The notes below the pieces were generated by a model. The model had not been told where the DNA came from. It worked only from the letters and a program-made list of their open reading frames with translations, and made no database searches. A stretch of DNA of 64,000 nucleotides from Gammaproteobacteria bacterium (GTDB taxonomy: Bacteria > Pseudomonadota > Gammaproteobacteria > Pseudomonadales > Cellvibrionaceae), in the NCBI GenBank assembly GCA_004173475.1, contig SEBU01000003.1, positions 310,001-374,000 on the forward strand, given 5' to 3'. Positions within the stretch are counted from its first letter, which is position 1; each line of letters begins with the position of its first letter. Below are positions 17,924 through 26,811 of this stretch, piece by piece. The translations under genes were made by a program, and so were the position numbers.

Positions 17924-19093
17924 ATGACTACCAATACTACCAAGTTACTCATAGTAGACGACTTACCCGAAAATTTACGCGCACTTTCAAAAATCATTGA
18001 AGGTGAAGACCGCGAAATCTATCAAGCTTCCTCGGGAGAGGAAGCATTAGCATTATTATTAGACCATGAATTTGCACTAGCAATACTGGACGTAATGATG
18101 CCGGAAATGAATGGTTTTGAGTTGGCGGAATTAATGCGTGGCACAGAACGCACGCGGCATACACCGATTGTTTTTGTAAGCGCCAGTGGGCGTGAGCTAA
18201 ATTATGTTTTTAAAGGCTATGAAACAGGCGCGGTGGATTTTCTGTATAAACCCCTCGACGTTGCGGCCGTTAAAAGTAAAGTAAATGTATTTGTTTCACT
18301 CTACCAGCAACGCGCGCAGGTTAAGCGACAAGTTGAAGAACTGGAACGAAGCCGCAACGAGTTACGTGCAACCCAGATTGAATTAGAGCGCGCCGTAAAA
18401 ATGCGCGACGATTTTATGTCAATGGTTGGTCACGAATTGCGGACACCGTTAAATACCTTGCATGTTGAAGCGCAAGTGCGTCAACTTCAGTTGGAAAAAG
18501 GCAACATGAGCGCATTCACCCAAGAAAAACTGAAAGAAATGATCGCCCGCGATTCGCGGCAAATTCAAAGTATGGTTCGTCTGATAAACGACATGAATGA
18601 TGTATCACAAATAAAAAATGACACCCTGTCCATACGCCCGGTTAAAACTGATTTATCGCTTTTGGTGCGGAGAATCATTGAAGATTTATCCCTACAGGCG
18701 AAAACATCTGAAACTCATTTTATAACGGCTATTGATGAAAACATTATTGGCTTCTGGGATGAGTTTCGTATCGAACAAATTATTATTAACCTGCTCACCA
18801 ATGCCATGCGTTACGGCGGCAATCAAGCTGTCGAATTAACACTTACTACGCAAGGCAATTATGCTGTGTTGCAAGTTCGCGATCGCGGGATAGGAATCAG
18901 TGAAAAAGAACAGCAACTTATTTTCGAAAAATTTGAACGCGGTGAAAACCAAAAAGTATGTGCCGGTTTAGGCATGGGCTTATACATTGCGCGACAACTT
19001 GCTGAAGCCCATGGCGGTGCTTTGAATGTGGAAAGTATTTTGGGTGAGGGGTCAACATTTACATTGAAATTACCGCTTACTGAAAATCTTTAA
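17924..19093 (+). CDS. Receiver-histidine kinase (REC-HisKA-HATPase)
   Basis: 389-residue soluble kinase with an N-terminal receiver (about 7-125; acceptor D56 in LAILDVMMPEMNG, YKPLD near 110) and a coiled coil at 125-165. HisKA has H170 in MVGHELRTPLN. HATPase has the N-box INLLTNAMRYG, G1 DRGIGIS and G2 LGMGLYIA. No membrane segment is present. The order receiver then kinase suggests it receives phosphate from an upstream kinase, probably the hybrid kinase of the same operon, and then signals through its own histidine to a partner not encoded here. It is the last gene of the four-gene signalling operon and ends 8 bases before a convergent protease gene. Confidence 0.93.
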   Translation: MTTNTTKLLIVDDLPENLRALSKIIEGEDREIYQASSGEEALALLLDHEFALAILDVMMPEMNGFELAELMRGTERTRHTPIVFVSASGRELNYVFKGYETGAVDFLYKPLDVAAVKSKVNVFVSLYQQRAQVKRQVEELERSRNELRATQIELERAVKMRDDFMSMVGHELRTPLNTLHVEAQVRQLQLEKGNMSAFTQEKLKEMIARDSRQIQSMVRLINDMNDVSQIKNDTLSIRPVKTDLSLLVRRIIEDLSLQAKTSETHFITAIDENIIGFWDEFRIEQIIINLLTNAMRYGGNQAVELTLTTQGNYAVLQVRDRGIGISEKEQQLIFEKFERGENQKVCAGLGMGLYIARQLAEAHGGALNVESILGEGSTFTLKLPLTENL

Positions 19094-19101
19094 CCCAGCT
19101 A

Positions 19102-20238
19102 TCAATCAGAACTCGATTTTCTTGCCTTTAAACGTAGAAGTGCTGCGTCTTGATCAATAACGAAATCAAAACGACCGAGAATATCTACGCCGAGCAAACC
19201 GTCAAATCCTTGTGAATTATCCATAGGTAATTGCGCGAGGATGTGTTGGTTAAACGTCAAATTCCCCATATTAATATTCGTCACAGTGAACAACACACTG
19301 TCTTGAGTACCACTCGCCGTATTTAAACGAATGGGTTTGGTCGATTTGAGCATGCCGGGATATCTCAGTGTATAGCTACTTGATAAACCACTGAGCGACG
19401 CGCCAGTATCAAGAAGTAAGCGTGCCGGATACCCTTCAATGCTGACATTAACGAGATATTGATTACCAAATCGTGTAAGCGAAATTGTTGATTCTCCGGG
19501 AACATTATCACCGTTTAAATTGGCCAGTATTGCTTCAGCACGTTTTTGCGCGTTTGGATCATTCGCTGCCATAAGCGCGTGGTATTGCGCTTGATAGTCG
19601 TCATTGAGTTGCACGAGTAAGGAAGCGAGAATCAAATGCAGCTCGCCATCGTTGGAGTTATATTTTAAAAGCTCCTCGAACTGTGCCATCAACCAGGAAT
19701 AATCGTCGTTAAATAGTGATGGAGTTTCTTTTATTTGCAGCAGATAGCTTCTGATATCCTTCAAGGTCTTATTAATTTTTTGATCATCCAGGCCCAGTTT
19801 TACATAGCGGAACCATGCATCAACCGCATTAATGGCTTGCGACTGCTTTTTATAAATCGAGGCTAAATAAAACCACGCTCGCGGAGCATCATTCTTATCT
19901 CCCATTCGCGACTCGATAAGCTGTATAGCTTCCCGGTAATTAGCATTTGCAACAAGTTGATCAACTCGGGCCCAAGAAAACCCACTGTCCGTTTTTTCAG
20001 CAACATTGTTAGAGTCAGGTCCGGCAGGGTTTAATTCACTTTTGAAATCAATTTTTCCTACATTCTCCGCGTCGTTGTTCAGCATTGGCGCAAATAAGGT
20101 TGTACCTTGTTGGTTGGGAGTTAGAGATGTCGAAGAATCGTGACTCAAAAACTGCGCGCGGTATTCGCTGGCGATAAAACCAAATGCAAAGGCGATAACT
20201 GCAATTAAGAAGGTTTTAGTTTGCATAACAGCAATCAC
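19102..20238 (-). CDS. Membrane-anchored retropepsin-like aspartic protease with TPR-like region
   Basis: 378-residue protein with an N-terminal signal anchor (about 8-24, FLIAVIAFAFGFIAS). A TPR-like helical region runs from about 88 to 245 (ANYREAIQLIES, AWFYLASIYKKQSQAINAVDAW). The C-terminal retroviral-type aspartyl protease domain has catalytic D277 in ARLLLDTGASLSGLS, then NMGNLTF and the hydrophobic GLLGVDILGRFDFVIDQD. It fits the bacterial clan AA aspartic protease family. Such bacterial retropepsins act as homodimers in the periplasm; substrates are mostly unknown. The start at GTG 20238 has AGGA close by, and ATG 20226 is an alternative. It is convergent with the kinase operon and divergent from the degenerate kinase. 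Confidence 0.88.
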   Translation of the reverse strand: MIAVMQTKTFLIAVIAFAFGFIASEYRAQFLSHDSSTSLTPNQQGTTLFAPMLNNDAENVGKIDFKSELNPAGPDSNNVAEKTDSGFSWARVDQLVANANYREAIQLIESRMGDKNDAPRAWFYLASIYKKQSQAINAVDAWFRYVKLGLDDQKINKTLKDIRSYLLQIKETPSLFNDDYSWLMAQFEELLKYNSNDGELHLILASLLVQLNDDYQAQYHALMAANDPNAQKRAEAILANLNGDNVPGESTISLTRFGNQYLVNVSIEGYPARLLLDTGASLSGLSSSYTLRYPGMLKSTKPIRLNTASGTQDSVLFTVTNINMGNLTFNQHILAQLPMDNSQGFDGLLGVDILGRFDFVIDQDAALLRLKARKSSSD

Positions 20239-20508
20239 ATGATCCTGGAAATATTTTCATAAAGCACAACTTATGTACGGAGTAATTTTTTCAAACGCCA
20301 ATTTAATCCTGAACACCTATTCAGCGGACGTTTGGCTTGCTTGCCTATAATGACGCCAAAAGCCAGGCAAATCCTTTAGCTAAATTCGCGGAGTAATACG
20401 AATCAATCTAATGTCAGCTAGGGTTACCGGAGCTAACAATAGAACGATCAATTTCACCTAAGTTCATAGATGTAATACAATTAACACTTTTATACAGAAT
20501 AAACGCGG

Positions 20509-21912
20509 ATGAGGTCCTCCATTCCAATGCCCAGTAAAACGTCTTTGCAACAATGCTTATCCGCGCTGGCACTTTGCACACTCAGCATCTATGCCTACGC
20601 CGACATCTTTGATATCTACCGATATCCTGATGGCAGCACAAAATGGCAGTGGATCGCTAATAGCGTGGCGGGCGTATTGCTGCTAACCCTACTTACCATC
20701 GCCGTATATTTATTGGTCGCTAATAGCCGCGCGCGAAAAGTTAATCGTGAACTCACCGATATTAAGGCTACGCTTGAAGATCGTGTTGCACGAAGAACAC
20801 AATCCCTAATTGAAACGACAGAAACCTTAAAAAATCGCGAACAATACATTACCAATATTGTTGAATCCATGCCATTGATGCTCATTGGCCTTAATCAAAA
20901 AATGGAAATCATCCAGTGGAACCAAGTTGCCGAAAGCGCTACGGGCCGTCCGTTGGCTAGTGTACTGGGTAAAAACTTATGGGAAGCCTACCCCGCTATT
21001 ACCTTAACTCCCGCCCAAGTTGAATCAGTTTTGCAAAACAAAACTAATATGACAATTAAGCACAGCCAGCGGGATCAGTATTATTTTGACATTACGCTGT
21101 ACCCCCTCACCGATAAAGATGAAACGGGCGTGATAATTTTGGTGGATGACATCACCAAACAAATGAAAGCTGAAAATAAAGTTTCCGAACGCGACAAGAT
21201 GTCAGCCATGGGTGAACTAGCTTCGGCGATGGCTTACGATATTAATTTACCTTTGCAATCTATACTGTCGGGCCTGCTTACAGCGCAGGAAAAATTGTCC
21301 AACGGAAATGTAAGTGATATTAAAGCTGAGTTGCTGGATAAGTTGAAAAGCGCGTGCTTTAGCGCCCAGCAAGCCTCATCTATTATTCAAAATCTTTTGG
21401 ATTTGGCGAACAGCCATAATGACGAAAAGACTCCTGCCGATGTAACGCGGTTAATGGATCAGAGTATTGAACTTTCAGACAAGTTGTTTACCGATTTATC
21501 AGGGTTGAGATTCAGCTCAATCAACGTCACTCGCCATTATCACGACAATCTTCCTCAAATTCCTTGCTTCCAATCTGAGCTGCAACAAGTATTTATTCGC
21601 CTATTGCGCGCCGCGTTCCATTCGCTCAATAACGAGACCCAAACCGACCCTGCGATTAATATAGAAATTAGCGAATTTTATGATTCTTTGTGGATCAAAA
21701 TACAGCACAACGGAAAAGCGCTTAGTCCATTGGAGCAGGAGGATATTTTCCAACCATTTTTTTCGATTTCGGACAGAGAACCCGCCTGCCCTGTTGAGCA
21801 TCGTTTGTCATATTCTTATTTTATTATTACCGACCATCACGATGGACAAATGTCGGTTACCTCAGATGAAAAATTTGGTACTTGCTTTAATATCCAGTTA
21901 CCGATTAGTTAA
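20509..21912 (+). CDS. PAS-domain histidine kinase homologue lacking catalytic residues (pseudokinase)
   Basis: 467-residue membrane protein. It has a signal or TM segment at about 12-31 (SALALCTLSIYAYA), TM at about 48-71, a coiled coil to 120, a PAS domain (about 113-225), and HisKA-like and HATPase-like regions. The H-box reads GELASAMAYDINLPLQ, with Tyr243 where the phospho-acceptor His is expected. The N-box has LLRAAFHSL instead of a conserved Asn. The G1 DxGxG motif is HNGKALS. The G2 glycine-rich loop is replaced by EHRLSYSYFI. The frame is intact and codon use is ordinary, so this looks like a maintained pseudokinase rather than a decayed gene. An alternative start is ATG 20527. Confidence 0.85.
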   Translation: MRSSIPMPSKTSLQQCLSALALCTLSIYAYADIFDIYRYPDGSTKWQWIANSVAGVLLLTLLTIAVYLLVANSRARKVNRELTDIKATLEDRVARRTQSLIETTETLKNREQYITNIVESMPLMLIGLNQKMEIIQWNQVAESATGRPLASVLGKNLWEAYPAITLTPAQVESVLQNKTNMTIKHSQRDQYYFDITLYPLTDKDETGVIILVDDITKQMKAENKVSERDKMSAMGELASAMAYDINLPLQSILSGLLTAQEKLSNGNVSDIKAELLDKLKSACFSAQQASSIIQNLLDLANSHNDEKTPADVTRLMDQSIELSDKLFTDLSGLRFSSINVTRHYHDNLPQIPCFQSELQQVFIRLLRAAFHSLNNETQTDPAINIEISEFYDSLWIKIQHNGKALSPLEQEDIFQPFFSISDREPACPVEHRLSYSYFIITDHHDGQMSVTSDEKFGTCFNIQLPIS

Positions 21913-21950
21913 TTACCACCCGCTATCCGCGATTTAAATGTGCCACAGTA

Positions 21951-21985
21951 AAAATGCCGCTCAGCGTTTAGCAGAGCGGCATTTT
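21951..21985. terminator. Bidirectional terminator between pseudokinase gene and dps
   Basis: Inverted repeat ATGCCGCTC ... GAGCGGCAT (about 21954-21982) with an 11-base loop, flanked by A run and T run. It lies between two convergent genes and fits a shared rho-independent terminator. Confidence 0.9.
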
Positions 21986-21998
21986 TATTACTAACTTT

Positions 21999-22466
21999 TT
22001 ACTCAAGCAGGCTGCGTAACATCCAGGCCGTTTTTTCATGCAGCTGAATGCGTTGCGTTAACAAATCTGCAGTCGCTTCATCATTAGCTTTTTCAACGGA
22101 CGCATATAATGAGCGCGCCGTGCGCACAACAGCTTCTTGGCCTTCTACCAATAACCGAATCATATCCTGCGCCTTAGGAATGCCATCCTCCTCTTTGATA
22201 CTACTGATTGCTGCGAATTGTTTGTAGGTGCCCGGTGCATAGACGCCCAAGGAACGAATACGCTCGGCAATAATATCTACCGCAAGCGCAAGCTCGGTAT
22301 ATTGTGTTTCAAACATTAAATGCAAAGTTTGGAACATTGGGCCCGTAACATTCCAATGGAAATTATGGGTTTTCAAATAAAGCGTATAGGTGTCTGCTAA
22401 TAGCCTCGACAAGCCCTGAGCTATTTCCTGGCGATCTTGTTCATTAATGCCAATATTAATGTTCAT
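21999..22466 (-). CDS. dps: Dps-family DNA-protecting ferritin
   Basis: 155-residue Dps protein forming a dodecameric cage that oxidises and stores iron with hydrogen peroxide and shields DNA in stress and stationary phase. The ferroxidase region is visible: [29 protein letters not shown], with the two conserved histidines and the downstream acidic ligands in [15 protein letters not shown]. The C-terminal helix is short, without a Lys-rich tail; the N-terminus is also short and without basic residues, so DNA binding may be weak. A GAGGAAAAAG ribosome binding site precedes the ATG. It appears monocistronic, with a terminator directly downstream. Confidence 0.96.
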   Translation of the reverse strand: MNINIGINEQDRQEIAQGLSRLLADTYTLYLKTHNFHWNVTGPMFQTLHLMFETQYTELALAVDIIAERIRSLGVYAPGTYKQFAAISSIKEEDGIPKAQDMIRLLVEGQEAVVRTARSLYASVEKANDEATADLLTQRIQLHEKTAWMLRSLLE

Positions 22467-22602
22467 GACTTTTTCCTCATATGAGTAAAATAAAACCGAA
22501 GGATGTAAAACAAGAATTCTAAAAATAGCGATTGGAGGGAATCAACACTAGTGGAATTTATTTATGGAGTCAATTATTACAGTTGCCTATCATTACAATT
22601 GT

Positions 22603-23082
22603 CTAGGCTATTATATAGCCCATCAAAATCCAACCACGTTTGCGTGTGCAGTTTCGAATATACATTTCTACAATATCTTCCGGTACCTGCTCTTGCAGCA
22701 AGTCCTCCGAAGAAAAATATTCGAATCCTAGTGAGAGGTAAAAATTCTTAAGATAAGGCAAAGCAAAACAATAACAATTGATGGGATTTGTAACTAGCAA
22801 ATCATGGAGCGCTTTGGTTAACAATCGGGTAGCGATGCCTTGATTACGCATATCTGGAGCAACGCAGAGATTACGCAACAAAAGATAACCCGATTTTTGT
22901 ACCAAAAACCGCGCAGCAGCAATGATTTTTCCGCCAAAACGCAAGGTATAAACTCGGTCGGATTTCCCACATTTCACTTTATAACGACAAGATGAATAGA
23001 ACTGATTTACGAGCGGAAGACGCGCTGCACTGACAATTTCAAAGTTAAGATTCTTGACAGCAATAACAGAAGCTATAGACAT
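22603..23082 (-). CDS. GNAT-family N-acetyltransferase
   Basis: 159-residue GNAT acetyltransferase. The acetyl-CoA binding motif A is seen in LLLRNLCVAPDMRNQGIATRLLTKAL (RNQGIA at the pyrophosphate loop), preceded by strand GGKIIAAARFLV and followed by YLKNFYLSLGFEYF, the usual C-terminal motif. The substrate cannot be predicted. The start codon overlaps the stop of the upstream vWA gene by one base (TAATG), so the two are translationally coupled. Its C-terminus (RNCTRKRGWILMGYIIA) is longer than the minimal fold. Confidence 0.88.
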   Translation of the reverse strand: MSIASVIAVKNLNFEIVSAARLPLVNQFYSSCRYKVKCGKSDRVYTLRFGGKIIAAARFLVQKSGYLLLRNLCVAPDMRNQGIATRLLTKALHDLLVTNPINCYCFALPYLKNFYLSLGFEYFSSEDLLQEQVPEDIVEMYIRNCTRKRGWILMGYIIA

Positions 23083-25244
23083 TATTTACGATCAGAATTA
23101 TTCGGGTCGTCCATATTATCCAACGGGAATAATTTGTCTAGATCTGAATTATCATCATTTATCGGAATGTGTGCCGGATCGTCGTCCGACAAATCTATTT
23201 CTGTTTTTTCAGGTGTTTTTTTTACCGGATTTTTTCCAGCATTTTTTTGTCCGTTTTTTTCTAGGCTTGAGGCGGCCGATAGGGTTTTCTCAAATTCAAC
23301 CAGCTCGTCTTTGGCTTTGCCCCCCATAATCATTTTGTAAGCAAAAAAGCCGGCCACTAACAGCAGCAAATTTCCAACGCCTATACTAATGTAGAGTAAT
23401 AAATCATTTGACTCTTCCTGTGGCTTTTCCTCAGCAGGTTTTATTTCCTCCTCGGGCTCAGCTGCGGCTGAAGATGACGCTGCCTGGACGGCCTTTTTTT
23501 CGACATAGGTAAAATTATCAGCGTGCAGGGTTTCATCCAGCTTATCGCCGTCAAATTGCTCGCCCGTGGCTTGAATATCAATTGAATAATCTCCTGCCTG
23601 CGTGGGCGCGAAGGAAAACTCCCAATGATTCCCATCAATTAAATTCAAGACTTTTTCAAGATTATTATTAGCTGAATTCTTAATGTTCACCTTAACCTGA
23701 GTTTTTTTCACGTCAACAATTTTGTCGTCGGTAGAAATTTTGTAAGAATAGGTAAGCTTACCATCCTCGGAAACGGCACTATTTTTTTCTAGTATCATAA
23801 GACTATCGCGAACACTCACGCTATGTTTAAACTCGCGTTTAAATGTTTTCCCATCTACAAAGATGTGGATTTCGTAATCGCCTACATTTGGAAATGCATT
23901 GAGTGTTTGATGAAAAAATCCGTCGTCTGGTGGTGTGTCAGCTGTGAATGGCAGGCTCACATTTTCTTCTGTGTTATTTTTTGCCACTATGGCATTGGCT
24001 TCAATCAAACCCAAAAAATCTTTATTGACAACGGTTTTTCCGGATTCCTGAAACGAATAGGTAACTGCGAGTGAGTCATTACTATGCAAATTATTTTTTA
24101 ATGGGTCTACAACCAATTGTAAGTCACTTACCACTGTGATCCGGCTTTGCGGTGCAGTTTCTGTTTTTATTTTCCATTGCCCAGATTTTGGCGTAGTCAC
24201 AGTTATCAAATCGTATTTATCGGTGCGATACCAATTGACGCCGTCGTTCGGATCGGTAGCAGAATATTCTTTTGCTTCAGGTGAGACGATGATACTTCTA
24301 TCCTCACCTGGCTTGCGAAAAATTAACGCAGTGAATTCTTTGATACTTGCATCTACCAGGAAACCGTTATTCTCTAAAGGCACTCGCTCGGCAGGTACGG
24401 CTTGATCAAATATTTTTAAAAAAACACTCATCAACTGGTCGGCGGAAATCGCCGTTGTAAATACTCCATCCGTTGCTACTGATAATTTTTTTAACAAATC
24501 CATATCGGCGTCGGGTGATAACGCTATGGTGTGAACAATATAACCGGCTGCCTTCAAACCAGGCAAAATATCATTTAGGATACGTTGCCGCTCTTTATTA
24601 TTACCGACCGCATCCTTCCCAATATCAACCACCCCATCAGTTAATAAAACTATGTGTGTTTTGTAATCTGTACTCAGGGATTTTTTATCGAAACTTACTT
24701 CATCTAGTGCTTTGCCGATATTGGTAAACATAGCAACAGAATTAATTTGATTGGATTTGAAAGCACCTTGTTTGCGCCAAGCCGCGTCTACAGGTTTGAA
24801 TGGCATCAACATATTTACATCGTTGCCGAACGTCCAAATGCCAGCACGACTTTTATCAGGTAACAACCGTGCAATTAAATCTACCGCGGGTTTGCGTAAG
24901 TTTTGTGGATCCGTTTTTTTCATACTGCCGGACACATCAATAAGCACCCGTACATCTGAAGGCAATATTTTAGTGGGTTGCGTTGCAGGCGAGGTTTTTG
25001 TTTGAGATTGAGTTTCGTTTTTTAGCTGTGCTTTTGTTTCATCCTTTTTATTGTCACTTTTTTTTATTTCGTCTGTAGTAGCAGTTTTATCAGCTTGATC
25101 GTCTAGCGTCTTTTTTGCAGAAGCTGTCGCTTCAGATGCAATCGCACTTGCCTGGGTAGAATCATCGTGTGTTTGGCTCTGCGCTACGCAAGCCCAAATT
25201 AATAGGATAAAAAAAAGTGCAGTGTTTGCAATGCGATTTTGCAT
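23082..25244 (-). CDS. Large von Willebrand factor A-domain membrane protein
   Basis: 720-residue exported protein. A signal peptide (about 1-23, ACVAQSQ) and a low-complexity Lys/Thr/Asp region (25-95) precede a vWA domain (about 97-280). The MIDAS motif is DVSGS (about 103-107), with the later conserved Thr/Asp in MFTNIGKALDE and VLLTDGVVDIG. Beta-rich domains follow to about 600, then a linker rich in Ala/Glu/Pro, a TM helix at about 623-645 (YISIGVGNLLLLVAGFFAYKMI) and an acidic cytoplasmic tail. Most of the protein faces the periplasm. vWA proteins mediate metal-dependent protein interactions. The ligand is unknown. It is coupled to the GNAT gene, which may be accidental. Confidence 0.88.
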   Translation of the reverse strand: MQNRIANTALFFILLIWACVAQSQTHDDSTQASAIASEATASAKKTLDDQADKTATTDEIKKSDNKKDETKAQLKNETQSQTKTSPATQPTKILPSDVRVLIDVSGSMKKTDPQNLRKPAVDLIARLLPDKSRAGIWTFGNDVNMLMPFKPVDAAWRKQGAFKSNQINSVAMFTNIGKALDEVSFDKKSLSTDYKTHIVLLTDGVVDIGKDAVGNNKERQRILNDILPGLKAAGYIVHTIALSPDADMDLLKKLSVATDGVFTTAISADQLMSVFLKIFDQAVPAERVPLENNGFLVDASIKEFTALIFRKPGEDRSIIVSPEAKEYSATDPNDGVNWYRTDKYDLITVTTPKSGQWKIKTETAPQSRITVVSDLQLVVDPLKNNLHSNDSLAVTYSFQESGKTVVNKDFLGLIEANAIVAKNNTEENVSLPFTADTPPDDGFFHQTLNAFPNVGDYEIHIFVDGKTFKREFKHSVSVRDSLMILEKNSAVSEDGKLTYSYKISTDDKIVDVKKTQVKVNIKNSANNNLEKVLNLIDGNHWEFSFAPTQAGDYSIDIQATGEQFDGDKLDETLHADNFTYVEKKAVQAASSSAAAEPEEEIKPAEEKPQEESNDLLLYISIGVGNLLLLVAGFFAYKMIMGGKAKDELVEFEKTLSAASSLEKNGQKNAGKNPVKKTPEKTEIDLSDDDPAHIPINDDNSDLDKLFPLDNMDDPNNSDRK

Positions 25245-25365
25245 ATGAGGCCTTTCTCAGCCGAACTGAAATTTGCTGGCATAACTCCTACCGAGTTATT
25301 TAACCAATAGCTTCATTCATTTATAGCACTTAAATTGCAATTTGCCATTGTCGAGGACCCTAAAA

Positions 25366-25396
25366 TAGTAGAGCCAGCAACTGCTGGCTTTACTAC
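25366..25396 (-). terminator. Hairpin at the 3' end of the dnaX-to-ycgN operon
   Basis: Stem of about 11 bp, GTAGAGCCAGC (25368-25378) against GCTGGCTTTAC (25383-25393), with a 4-base loop. On the minus strand it is followed by TATTTTA, a weak U-tract. It lies about 30 bases downstream of the last gene of the operon. Confidence 0.6.
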
Positions 25397-25424
25397 GACA
25401 AATTAATTTTTTCCGCTGCCGAAT

Positions 25425-25964
25425 TTAATCTCTTAAGGCTCGCATTGGGATTTCTCCGCCAAGCACCTCTCCTCGAGGCAATTCTCCCCTCAATAGAGCT
25501 TCACGCGCTTCGTGCTCATCCCGATTTAAGCCACGTCTGCGAACTGGGTTCTCATGACGCCTACCTGCATGATGCTCAAGCCTGCGCGATTTGCCTTTTA
25601 CTGGTGGTGCTGGATCATTACTTTGAAAATTTTTGTAGGTTTGACGACGAGTCAAGGCTACAAATACCGCCACTAAAATAATACCAATTAACCAAATTCC
25701 AACCATTAATTTTATGACCGGCATGATCACCGCTTTGCCTTGGCTAATACCTTCAAATACCAAGGTATAAATGGCAGGTGCCATCATCATAGTTTTGGGA
25801 TCTATAGCGTAGGGAGTGAATAAAATTGTCACCACAGTAACAACGGCAGCATAGCGTACAAAACGCCAGGCCCATAAAAACATCCACCAGGCCGCCACAG
25901 TACATCCGAGGCTGCCAGCAAAATAAATAATCCATGCGTATTGGATTGTGGTTAATTCATTCAC
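25425..25964 (-). CDS. Conserved-looking inner-membrane protein
   Basis: 179-residue protein with about four hydrophobic segments: 9-31 (WIIYFAGSLGCTVAAWWMFLWAW), 35-52 (RYAAVVTVVTILFTPYAI), 60-72 and 82-106 (VIKLMVGIWLIGIILVAVFVAL). A basic, Arg-rich cytoplasmic tail of about 65 residues follows (RRLEHHAGRR, NPVRRRGLNRDEHEARE). I do not recognise a named family. It follows ycgN by 12 bases and is the last gene of the dnaX-ybaB-recR-rnd-ycgL-ycgN run. Confidence 0.75.
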   Translation of the reverse strand: MNELTTIQYAWIIYFAGSLGCTVAAWWMFLWAWRFVRYAAVVTVVTILFTPYAIDPKTMMMAPAIYTLVFEGISQGKAVIMPVIKLMVGIWLIGIILVAVFVALTRRQTYKNFQSNDPAPPVKGKSRRLEHHAGRRHENPVRRRGLNRDEHEAREALLRGELPRGEVLGGEIPMRALRD

Positions 25965-25976
25965 TACATTTTTCTC

Positions 25977-26417
25977 CTAAACCCAACGCACAATATGATC
26001 TTCATAATCATCCGGACTCACAGCGTTTTCATGCAAAACCTGACCTGCGACTGACATACCTGCCTTATGCACCGAATCAGGATCACCTGACACTAAAGGA
26101 TGCCAATCAAACAACGGAATTCCTTCATTGATTAAGCGGTATGCGCAGGTTTCTGGTAGCCAATAAGTATCTTTAACAGATGCCGGAGTCAGGGTTATGC
26201 AATCAGGAATATGTTTTTGGCGCTCATCGTAAACCTGGCATTTGCACGAATCATGATTGAGAAAACGGCATGCAACTTTAGTGTAGAACACATCACCGCT
26301 GTCTTCATCCTCCAATTTATGCAGGCAGCATTTCCCACAACCGTCGCAAAGGGCTTCAAATTCTGAAACAGACATTTCGTGTAATTTTTTTGCGCGCCAA
26401 AAAACGTGAACTGGCAT
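25977..26417 (-). CDS. ycgN: YcgN-family (UPF0260) Cys-cluster protein
   Basis: 146-residue UPF0260 protein. It aligns by eye with E. coli YcgN across its length: EALCDGCGKCCLHKLEDED, then VACRFLNHDSCKCQVYDERQKHIPDCITLTP and WLPETCAYRLINEGIPLFDWHPLVSGD. Eight or more conserved cysteines suggest a metal or Fe-S site, related to the YkgJ-type zinc/iron-chelating domain. The molecular function is unknown. It lies between ycgL and a membrane-protein gene on the minus strand, the same neighbourhood as in pseudomonads. Confidence 0.95.
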   Translation of the reverse strand: MPVHVFWRAKKLHEMSVSEFEALCDGCGKCCLHKLEDEDSGDVFYTKVACRFLNHDSCKCQVYDERQKHIPDCITLTPASVKDTYWLPETCAYRLINEGIPLFDWHPLVSGDPDSVHKAGMSVAGQVLHENAVSPDDYEDHIVRWV

Positions 26418-26494
26418 TTTTTAACCTGTGTCAAATTAAGTAATTGCGATTAGGTGATTAAAAAAAATGTAACCTCATAAAAGTATCGAAGCAA

Positions 26495-26788
26495 TCAACC
26501 GGAAAGTTTTGAGTTTTTTGCACGTATATCTTGCATCTCAGGATCTTGCTCAGCACGCGGCGGCATTTGCAAATAGTATCCCTGGGCTTCCAAACTCTCT
26601 GCAACCTTCGCTGCACTCACACGCGCCAATTTCTTTTCTGGTGTCAATACAATCACCATGGCCGGGTGGGGTTTACCAAACAATGTTAGCAGTGCGTCTG
26701 GCACCTTGGTTAAACCCTCTTCTTTTTTGACGTAAAGGTACATGCCTTCTTCTTTTGGACTACGGTAAATCTGGCAAATAATTTTCAT
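26495..26788 (-). CDS. ycgL: YcgL-domain protein
   Basis: 97-residue YcgL family protein, a small alpha/beta protein of unknown function restricted to gammaproteobacteria. Recognisable segments are CQIYRSPKEEGMYLYVKKEEGLTKVPDALLTLFGKPHPAMVIVLTPEKKLAR, with the typical ending GYYLQMPPRAEQ. It starts 23 bases after the rnd stop and precedes ycgN, a conserved trio. Confidence 0.95.
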   Translation of the reverse strand: MKIICQIYRSPKEEGMYLYVKKEEGLTKVPDALLTLFGKPHPAMVIVLTPEKKLARVSAAKVAESLEAQGYYLQMPPRAEQDPEMQDIRAKNSKLSG

Positions 26789-26811
26789 AAACTAATCTTG
26801 TTGGTAATAAG

